From the NCBI GenBank assembly GCA_030653545.1, contig JAURZE010000014.1, positions 17,487-81,486 on the forward strand: 64,000 nucleotides of DNA, given 5' to 3'. The first letter of the stretch is position 1. Each line of letters starts with the position of its first letter. Positions 58,558 through 64,000 of the stretch are shown here, one piece after another. Below the pieces are notes generated by a model. The model saw only the letters and a program-made list of their open reading frames with translations, was not told the DNA's origin and searched no databases. This DNA is from Nitrospira sp. (GTDB lineage Bacteria; Nitrospirota; Nitrospiria; Nitrospirales; Nitrospiraceae). The translations under genes and the position numbers were made by a program.

Positions 58558-59405
58558 TCCTTTGGCCTCACATCATGATTACGGGCAATTAAATCCCATG
58601 CTTCCTGCGCTGTCTCCGCATAGTGAAAGAGCCTCAGGTCTTGAGGCCCAATCAGTCCTTCCTCCACAAGGAATTCCCAATTGATCAACCGCTCCCAGAA
58701 TGCCCGACCAACCAGCACAACACTGACCCCGGTCACTTTGCCGGTTTGGATGAGAGTCAATGTTTCAAACAATTCATCGAGCGTGCCGAACCCCCCGGGA
58801 AATGCAACCAGGGCTTTCGCACGAATGAGAAAGTGCATCTTACGAAGGGCGAAATAACGAAACTGAAAACACAACTCTGGTGTGATGTAGGGATTCGGGC
58901 GCTGCTCGTGCGGCAGGGTAATGTTCAACCCGATGGACTTGGCCTGCACATCTGCCGCTCCACGATTGGCCGCTTCCATGATACCCGGTCCCCCGCCTGT
59001 CACGATGACATACTCACATCGCCCGTCTATCTGGCAGGAACTGGATACTAACCGGGCAAACTCACGTGCGACCTCGTAATACTTGGAGAGTTCTTGTTGG
59101 CGCTTGGCGACTGAGACGGAGCGCTGGAAGGCTTGATCATTCGGCTGCTGAGCCGCTGCTCGTTCGGCCGTGAGCAGGGCCGCCTCCGCTGCAACGGGCT
59201 CCTGTAATCGGGCGCTCCCGAATACCACGATCGTGGATTGAATCCCCTGCTCCCTCTGAATAAGCTCCGGCTTCAAAAGCTCAAGCCCGATGCGGACGGA
59301 GCGAAGTTCAGCTCGTTGGAGAAACTCAGTGTCCTTGTCGGCAGGGATATAGGACGAGGAAGCGAGAATGGCGTCGGAGAGGGAATAATCTTCAGGAGAG
59401 TCCAT
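58554..59405 (-). CDS. LOG-family protein (TIGR00730-like)
   Basis: 283 residues if started at 59405; a TTG at 59441 or ATG at 59414 are alternatives, none with a clear ribosome binding site. The family core is VVTGGGPGIMEAANRGA (phosphate-binding), NITLPHEQRPNPYI and the PGGxGT motif, PGGFGTLDELFETLT. LOG-type enzymes are phosphoribohydrolases that release cytokinin-like bases, though bacterial roles vary. Its stop overlaps the beta-CASP start. Confidence 0.85.
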   Translation of the reverse strand: MDSPEDYSLSDAILASSSYIPADKDTEFLQRAELRSVRIGLELLKPELIQREQGIQSTIVVFGSARLQEPVAAEAALLTAERAAAQQPNDQAFQRSVSVAKRQQELSKYYEVAREFARLVSSSCQIDGRCEYVIVTGGGPGIMEAANRGAADVQAKSIGLNITLPHEQRPNPYITPELCFQFRYFALRKMHFLIRAKALVAFPGGFGTLDELFETLTLIQTGKVTGVSVVLVGRAFWERLINWEFLVEEGLIGPQDLRLFHYAETAQEAWDLIARNHDVRPKE

Positions 59406-59471
59406 GACCGGCATTATAAAGGGAGGAGTAGGGGGCAGCAAATGGAGAAACGGTCGTGCTCGGGCAAGGGT

Positions 59472-59897
59472 TCAGAAGGGATACGGATTGAATCGTGGGC
59501 CGGAAAGCTGGCGGAGAAAACTTTGATGTGTCACAACCCAATTCTGGTCACAAAGAAGCTCGAACGCATCAACCCCGAAACCGCTACGAGAGATGATCAA
59601 GTCAGGGTCGACTGGAGACCAGGGCTTTACCAACCACCCAAAGTTTACCCGTGAATACTTCATGTCGAGGAAACGATAGGTGGCTACGACTCCAAGGTAG
59701 GAGTCGGTAAGAGAATCCGGCACGCCGAGCTTTCCGATGACATCGCTGAGAGTGGTTTTCCCTGGTTCGATGAACGCCACATCATTTGGTGTGATTGGCG
59801 TATTTAACTTAACCCGGATGACGTTACAGCCGGCTGCGGTGAGGCACAAGAGCACGATCAAGAGGCTATGGCAAGCCCACCATCGACGAGTGGCCAT
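59472..59897 (-). CDS. SmpA/BamE-like lipoprotein (copy 2)
   Basis: 141 residues, with CGGAGATTGAT before the ATG. The signal peptide ends LTAAGC, a good lipobox. The region FIEPGKTTLSDVIGKLGVPDSL is the SmpA/OmlA repeat core shared with the next-upstream gene (KKGTSSKAEVLAALGAPDRL). These small outer-membrane lipoproteins stabilise envelope complexes, e.g. BamE in Bam. It is translated after the stop of copy 1, one base apart. Confidence 0.75.
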   Translation of the reverse strand: MATRRWWACHSLLIVLLCLTAAGCNVIRVKLNTPITPNDVAFIEPGKTTLSDVIGKLGVPDSLTDSYLGVVATYRFLDMKYSRVNFGWLVKPWSPVDPDLIISRSGFGVDAFELLCDQNWVVTHQSFLRQLSGPRFNPYPF

Positions 59898-59898
59898 A

Positions 59899-60285
59899 TC
59901 AATCTCCGAACGGCCAGAACCGAAACTCCATCCCATCTGTACGCTTGGAGACAATGACGTCCTCGACGGTTCCTTCTCGATTCAGAATCACAAACAAATC
60001 GTCGCTTTTAATAGAGAGTCGTGAAAAGTTGACAAGAATCAACAGGAGGCTTCCTGCTTTGGCATCGTACCGATAATACTGATAGACATCTCGTCCGTTG
60101 ACTTGCAGCAATCGATCAGGCGCACCAAGTGCTGCGAGCACTTCGGCTTTTGACGATGTGCCCTTCTTGATGGAGGCGACGGCATCGGCCCTGATTTCAT
60201 CGCCGAGGGTGCCTCGGCTGAAAGCACATCCTTGCGTGCACATGAGGCCTATGAGTGCCATTCCAAGAACACGTCTTACTGACAT
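59899..60285 (-). CDS. SmpA/BamE-like lipoprotein (copy 1)
   Basis: 128 residues with lipobox LMCTQGC. The core SIKKGTSSKAEVLAALGAPDRL, VYQYYRYDAKAG and ILNREGTVEDVIVS is typical of the SmpA/OmlA fold. Its TGA stop and the next gene's ATG are one base apart, which implies coupled translation of the pair. No other Bam components are adjacent, so a role in Bam is only possible. Confidence 0.75.
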   Translation of the reverse strand: MSVRRVLGMALIGLMCTQGCAFSRGTLGDEIRADAVASIKKGTSSKAEVLAALGAPDRLLQVNGRDVYQYYRYDAKAGSLLLILVNFSRLSIKSDDLFVILNREGTVEDVIVSKRTDGMEFRFWPFGD

Positions 60286-60300
60286 ATAGCACCTTCCTCC

Positions 60301-60816
60301 CTACGCTTCGTCCGGACGATCTTTTAGGCTGTGGACATGCCCCAGTACAAAATCTGTTTCAAAGACGGAATAGGATGACGGCTTGAGACCGACCCGTCGA
60401 TAGACGTCTTGGGCGACGCTGTTTTCTGACTCCACATAGAGACGTACGCCGCAGACACCAGGATCGGCCCTCGCTCGTTCAATCACCTTCCCATGCATGG
60501 TCCGAAAGACTCTCTGTCGCCGCCAGGACGGATCGACATACACGCTTTGGATCCACCAAAATGTGGCATTGCGCCAATCGCTCCATTCATAGGTGATCAT
60601 CAGCTGACCGACTACCCGCCTGGTCTGTGGCTGCTCGGCCACCATGAAAAATCCGTGAACGGTCGAGTTCAGCAAAGCCCGCGTTCCCCGTTGAAGGCGA
60701 TCGGCATCCAGTTGCCTCCCCTCAGTTTCTAAGGCCATCGCTTGACTGAATGCGACAAGTCGTTCGAGATCCTCGAGACGCCCCTGCCTGATAGTCCATT
60801 CTTGATGAATTGTCAT
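60301..60816 (-). CDS. GNAT family N-acetyltransferase
   Basis: 171 residues. The acetyl-CoA motif is IQSVYVDPSWRRQRVFRTMH, with VAEQPQTRRVVGQLMITYEWSD before it and VRLYVESENSVAQDVYRRVGL after. It overlaps the stop of the DUF502 gene by four bases and is followed after 15 bases by the BamE-like pair. Substrate unknown. Confidence 0.85.
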   Translation of the reverse strand: MTIHQEWTIRQGRLEDLERLVAFSQAMALETEGRQLDADRLQRGTRALLNSTVHGFFMVAEQPQTRRVVGQLMITYEWSDWRNATFWWIQSVYVDPSWRRQRVFRTMHGKVIERARADPGVCGVRLYVESENSVAQDVYRRVGLKPSSYSVFETDFVLGHVHSLKDRPDEA

Positions 60817-61436
60817 ACTGATCGGGGTGGGTGAGGAGGTTGTAACCAGCCGCCCGCTGGCTTGAACAATCCTGCAGAGAATTCCATCTTCATCGCATCC
60901 TCTGCTGGCAAATTGAGGGCACGCAATTCCTTTTCCGGGACAAAGGCAAGGTAACCGGTAAACGGATGGATTGCTGTCGGAACAAAAACCATCAATAATC
61001 GATCGATCGGTGCGACTTGAAGGACGGAGGGAGCGGTTCCCATAACAAATCCCAACGCCCAGAGTCCGTCACGAGGGAACGGGAAGGCCACCACCGTACT
61101 TTGACCGAATCTTGACCGAAAGTTCAGGATATCGGTCATGCCCTTCATCGTTAGATAGATGCTGCGCACGAGAGGGATTTGCTCCAACTTCTGCTCCACA
61201 TAAGAGATCAGTCGTTGGCCAATGACATGCGTCGTGAGCGCTCCTACTATTAACACTAGCGAAACAAGCATGATAAGCCCAAGACCGGGGACGTGGCGAG
61301 ACATATGATCCCCCACCACGTTATTCAGTACTTCGTCGAGTGTCTGAAAAAGGGCAGCGAGAATCATATAGGTCGCCCACGCTGGCAGGAGCAAGAAGAG
61401 ACCGGTCGCAAAGACTCGCCAGATATCGCGCAGCAT
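60813..61436 (-). CDS. DUF502 membrane protein
   Basis: 207 residues from the ATG at 61436, with GTGGAGTGCC before it. Two transmembrane segments, VFATGLFLLLPAWATYMILAAL and LGLIMLVSLVLIVGALTTHV, are followed by VRSIYLTMKGMTDILNF and a conserved VMVFVPTAIHPFTGYLAFV-type block. DUF502 proteins are of unknown function, and are common in diderms and plants' membrane trafficking. Translational coupling to the GNAT gene is likely. Confidence 0.88.
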   Translation of the reverse strand: MLRDIWRVFATGLFLLLPAWATYMILAALFQTLDEVLNNVVGDHMSRHVPGLGLIMLVSLVLIVGALTTHVIGQRLISYVEQKLEQIPLVRSIYLTMKGMTDILNFRSRFGQSTVVAFPFPRDGLWALGFVMGTAPSVLQVAPIDRLLMVFVPTAIHPFTGYLAFVPEKELRALNLPAEDAMKMEFSAGLFKPAGGWLQPPHPPRSV

Positions 61437-61603
61437 GGCACTCCACTGGGATGATGTTGGCTGACAGTTGTGCTCAAGTGTAACAGAAACCACCATCCTA
61501 CAGAAGAACTCCGTGTGCTCTTGAACTCACTGTACGCGGTACACTATTCTTAGGGACCGCTGGAATTCTCAACGCCATTGCCTGCGCTTGATGAAGGGGA
61601 ACC

Positions 61604-61867
61604 ATGATGGCTATAGACAAAGATCTGTTAGCAATTCTTTGCTGTCCTGAAACGAAACAGCCTGTTTCGCTGGCAGATGAAGTGCTCGTTCGACGGATCA
61701 ACGAGGCCATTGGTCGGGGAGGGCTACAGAATAGGGGCAAACAAGGCGTCACGCAACGAGTCGACGGCGGTCTCGTACGCGCCGATGCAAAGATCTTCTA
61801 CCCCATTCGTGAGAACATTCCAGTGATGCTGATCGAGGAAGGAATTACCCTCGAACAAGTGGGATGA
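61604..61867 (+). CDS. Trm112-like protein (UPF0434/YcaR type)
   Basis: 87 residues. DLLAILCCPETKQPV and YPIRENIPVMLIEEGI are the Trm112 signatures, although only the first Cys pair is present. In other organisms Trm112 activates methyltransferases for tRNA, rRNA and release factors. A long loop (RRINEAIGRGGLQNRGKQG) is inserted between them. Confidence 0.8.
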   Translation: MMAIDKDLLAILCCPETKQPVSLADEVLVRRINEAIGRGGLQNRGKQGVTQRVDGGLVRADAKIFYPIRENIPVMLIEEGITLEQVG

Positions 61868-61986
61868 AGCAGGTTTCTTGCCGGAGTGAATCCAACCCCG
61901 TCTAACTGCAGGCGAAGCAACTTGCCGAATTCTCTCCCAAGGGAAGGTGCGCCTTACCCTTCCGAGCCGTCTAAACTGAGACAGCT

Positions 61987-62268
61987 TTAGCCTCTTGAAA
62001 TTCCGAGATCTACACTGTGGGTATCGGTCTTGGAGCCGGTGGAAGTCCCGCAGTGCTGACAGAGGTATTCATAGAGATTGCCCGATGGCAAGACGAGCAG
62101 AAGCCGTTCTCTCGTGGGTGTGGCAACGCGACAACGGGGGCAATACAAGAGCGACGCCTGGAGTGCGCCGAATTGATCAGCCGGTTGCGACGCTTTGGCG
62201 GGTGAGTTCCTCATCGGCGTGCCGATCGGCCCTGATTTTCTTGGAAGCCATTTGGGCGGAACAGGCAT
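61987..62268 (-). CDS. Small zinc-ribbon protein
   Basis: 93 residues if from 62268; 62214 is an alternative start. The knuckles CPRC and CQHC, 27 residues apart, hold one Zn. Between them is VATPTRERLLLVLPSGNLYEYL. The N-terminal third is Pro/Lys-rich (PPKWLPRKSG) and may be unordered. No family is assigned. Confidence 0.55.
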   Translation of the reverse strand: MPVPPKWLPRKSGPIGTPMRNSPAKASQPADQFGALQASLLYCPRCRVATPTRERLLLVLPSGNLYEYLCQHCGTSTGSKTDTHSVDLGISRG

Positions 62269-62362
62269 AGGATGATTCTATGCAAGGAGAAGCCGAGGGT
62301 CAACGGAGTCAGGCAGACTCTTGATTGATGTTTGGGATAAATAGATAGAAGGGAATGGCCCA

Positions 62363-62590
62363 CTAGTCACCGGCATCCTGTTCTAGCTCAGATCGTTTGG
62401 TATGGACCCGTGACCAGAGGAAGCGCACCGCTTGCACGAGAACGTAGATGAACAACCCGCTGAGGAGACCATACAGGCCAGCTCGGCTCCAAGGCCATAT
62501 GTCTGGAGCGTGCAGGACAAAGCCTAGCGCGAGATGCCCCCCTGCCCCAAGGCAGAGGGCGAAGATAATCCACTCTCGAGCCAAGGCCAT
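62363..62590 (-). CDS. Small two-pass membrane protein
   Basis: 75 residues from an ATG at 62590 with a weak site. Two hydrophobic segments, WIIFALCLGAGGHLALGF and AGLYGLLSGLFIYVLVQAV, are followed by a charged tail (HTKRSELEQDAGD). Likely inner-membrane, unknown. It is in the same direction as nxrB and the two genes before it. Confidence 0.5.
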   Translation of the reverse strand: MALAREWIIFALCLGAGGHLALGFVLHAPDIWPWSRAGLYGLLSGLFIYVLVQAVRFLWSRVHTKRSELEQDAGD

Positions 62591-62654
62591 ACGACGCGCC
62601 TGTAGAAGGGGGGAAGAGGACGTGAACCGGGAAGCACACGCCCCGCACAGTAAT

Positions 62655-63023
62655 CTAGACGGATGTCTTAGCTGACTCGATCTCGGTCGCAGTGATGAGA
62701 CTGGACAGGTAATCCGATACAAAATTCAGGGCTTCTTCCCTGCCATCCGCTCGGCGCCCTTTTTCACGTCTCTGCACCGACAATTCATGATCGAGATCGG
62801 ACTTCACTTCACCCAGCACACGCTGAAGCGACGACGGCGTCAGATTGGTGTCCATATCTTCGAGTTCCTGGCACCGATCGAGCACCCAGTTGAGACCTTC
62901 GATACGCCCGGCATAGTGCTCTTGCTCCGCTGTATCGATACGGGCCATCGCCGTCGCAAAGGTTTGGGCCTCATAAATGAGGTTGTAGAAGCTAGTGACG
63001 GCTCGCTGCAGGCTTGAGTTCAT
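62655..63023 (-). CDS. Hypothetical helical protein
   Basis: 122 residues behind AAGGAGCATC. Mostly helical: LQRAVTSFYNLIYEAQTFAT, RIEGLNWVLDRCQELED and REEALNFVSDYLSSLI. One Cys. No recognised family. It lies between the gene at 63104 and the small membrane protein, all on the nxrB strand. Confidence 0.55.
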   Translation of the reverse strand: MNSSLQRAVTSFYNLIYEAQTFATAMARIDTAEQEHYAGRIEGLNWVLDRCQELEDMDTNLTPSSLQRVLGEVKSDLDHELSVQRREKGRRADGREEALNFVSDYLSSLITATEIESAKTSV

Positions 63024-63103
63024 GATGCTCCTTCATCTGAAAAAGTTTAACCTCTCAATTATACATGAGAACCTGCTAGCAACAAGGAAAATTTTCTCGC
63101 CGG

Positions 63104-63433
63104 CTAGGTAAAGAGAAGGGAATGGAATTCGTTCATAAAGCCATAGTAGAGCGGCGCAAAATCTTTCAGGCTGTCGGGGCTGGTTTCTTTCAGGCGCTTG
63201 AAGAAAAACACCTGGGCGCGCGGGTCAAGCTGTTCAAGTAAATGGCTCAATTGCGCCATCGTGTAACTACCTGCCGGAACGCTGAGAATATAGTGAACCA
63301 GCCGCTCCACGAACTGTTGCCCTAAATACTCAGTGGCGACATATTCTTGCGGAATTTTCCCTGACGCCAAAAGCTCATCAAAGGGGACCGCTTGTGCAGC
63401 GAATGGAACAGATGGTTTTGGCTGACCAGTCAC
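63104..63433 (-). CDS. Hypothetical protein downstream of nxrB
   Basis: 109 residues from a GTG behind TGGAGGAACTTGG. Sequence blocks are PFDELLASGKIPQEYVATEYLGQ, HYILSVPAGSYTMAQLSHLL and DSLKDFAPLYYGFMNEFHSL. No signal, no Cys. It lies ~285 bases after the nxrB stop with a terminator between, so it has its own promoter. It does not look like a TorD/NarJ chaperone. Function unknown. Confidence 0.55.
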   Translation of the reverse strand: MTGQPKPSVPFAAQAVPFDELLASGKIPQEYVATEYLGQQFVERLVHYILSVPAGSYTMAQLSHLLEQLDPRAQVFFFKRLKETSPDSLKDFAPLYYGFMNEFHSLLFT

Positions 63434-63659
63434 CCAAGTTCCTCCACGATCATCGCGGGAATAGGAAGCATCTTTTGACTGTACGTGAGGCCTGGGAACC
63501 CGTCAAGTGTACAGATGGGCCAGTTATCTGGACCAAAAGGCTGATATGGCATGGACAGCGGGGTCAAAGAGAACTACTTCGACAGTCCATTGAGTGACTC
63601 CTCAAAAATATGAGGATGAATGAGCAGGAAAATCCGACCACAGACTTCTCTCAAAATAG

Positions 63660-63697
63660 GTGAGGGGCGGAGTTCCCGAAGGAACCCCGCCCCTCAC
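63660..63697 (-). terminator. Rho-independent terminator after nxrB
   Basis: The stem GTGAGGGGCGG-AGTTCC / GGAACC-CCGCCCCTCAC with a 4-nt loop, ending in CCTATTTTG on the minus strand, begins 20 bases past the nxrB stop. It is the strongest hairpin in this part of the window. Confidence 0.88.
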
Positions 63698-63717
63698 TGA
63701 AGCGATCCTGACTTAAA

Positions 63718-64000
63718 TTACAGCCAGGTTACGCGCTCGGCCGGCCGAATGTAGATCGGCTCTTCGACCTGAATACGCGCCACTTCCTTGCCCGACTTGT
63801 TGAAGCCCAGGACGGTATCGTTGTACATCTCGAAACGCTTACCGTGGATCTGGGTCTCAAACACCTTCGGACCAGGGATGACGTCGTACCGGAAGACGAT
63901 CTGCTGACTGGCTCTCCAGAGCTGGAGGACCGCCAACAGTTCGCGGCTGGGCACGAGATACTTCTCGATGGCGTTGTCCACGCCCGGGCCAAACATCTGC
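63718..64000 (-). CDS. nxrB: Nitrite oxidoreductase beta subunit, C-terminal part (runs off window)
   Basis: The frame is open to the right edge, so only ~93 C-terminal residues are seen. They include QMFGPGVDNAIEKYLVPSRE, QLWRASQQIVFRYDVIPGPK, FEMYNDTVLGFNKSGKEV and IYIRPAERVTWL. These match the Nitrospira NxrB C-terminus as I recall it, a DMSO-reductase-family Fe-S subunit related to NarH. The Fe-S-binding Cys lie upstream, outside the window. NxrB passes electrons from NxrA's molybdenum centre during nitrite oxidation, in the periplasm in Nitrospira. The gene upstream is expected to be nxrA. Confidence 0.92.
   Translation of the reverse strand, partial: QMFGPGVDNAIEKYLVPSRELLAVLQLWRASQQIVFRYDVIPGPKVFETQIHGKRFEMYNDTVLGFNKSGKEVARIQVEEPIYIRPAERVTWL

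Noticed and set aside
63394..63597. 67-codon plus-strand ORF near nxrB
   Set aside because: It starts inside the antisense of the 63104-63433 gene and shows no family or initiation site.

Overview
The window looks like about 64 kb of chromosome from a nitrite-oxidising bacterium of the genus Nitrospira. The strongest evidence is at the right edge, where the last ~93 residues of a NarH-type protein match, from memory, the C-terminus of Nitrospira nitrite oxidoreductase beta (NxrB). Supporting signs are the FAD-dependent TrmFO, an F1-only ATP synthase cluster, many small lineage-specific lipoproteins, and GC-rich coding with short intergenic gaps. No species is claimed.

Left edge (1-2.6 kb): a two-partner-secretion (filamentous-haemagglutinin type) exoprotein lies on the minus strand. 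A 45-bp tRNA-Met 3' fragment at 2564-2608 has no 5' half. This is the usual scar of an integrative element, so the sequence to its left is probably the end of a genomic island and the sequence to its right the core chromosome.

2.7-16.6 kb: envelope and signalling genes (lytic transglycosylase, lipoprotein, REC-GGDEF diguanylate cyclase, beta-helix protein, TPR protein), then AnmK beside a three-gene Zn/Mn-type ABC importer, two paralogous outer-membrane beta-barrels with their own terminators, a GNAT, an unlisted 59-residue zinc ribbon, and RluD. 16.7-24.3 kb: atpH-A-G-D-C (F1 only, with a structured RNA candidate between atpD and atpC), MscS and AsmA. 24.4-28.4 kb: tRNA-Ser(GGA), a hairpin-rich repeat ending in a copy of the tRNA-Ser 3' end, SRP RNA, dnaX-ybaB-recR and a DksA-like protein with a histone-H1-like tail.

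28.4-48.5 kb: TPR lipoprotein, tRNA-Val(CAC), trmFO-xerC, argB, M28 peptidase, gamma-carbonic-anhydrase-like protein, rimO, purU, a response regulator-histidine kinase-DegP cluster, nadB, gcvP and arfB. 48.5-64 kb: fabI, TPR and zinc-ribbon proteins, mug, a secreted Lys/Glu repeat protein, a probable operon (75-aa protein, FIST, FKBP, GcvT, NUDIX), a second probable operon (LOG family, beta-CASP nuclease, P1 peptidase), two coupled BamE-like lipoproteins, GNAT/DUF502, Trm112, several small unknowns, and the nxrB end with its terminator.

Functional themes are energy conservation (NXR, F1-ATPase), one-carbon and glycine metabolism (GcvP, GcvT, PurU, TrmFO), translation and RNA modification (SRP RNA, RluD, RimO, TrmFO, ArfB), DNA maintenance (DnaX, RecR, XerC, Mug) and envelope homeostasis. 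No CRISPR array, insertion sequence or rRNA was seen.
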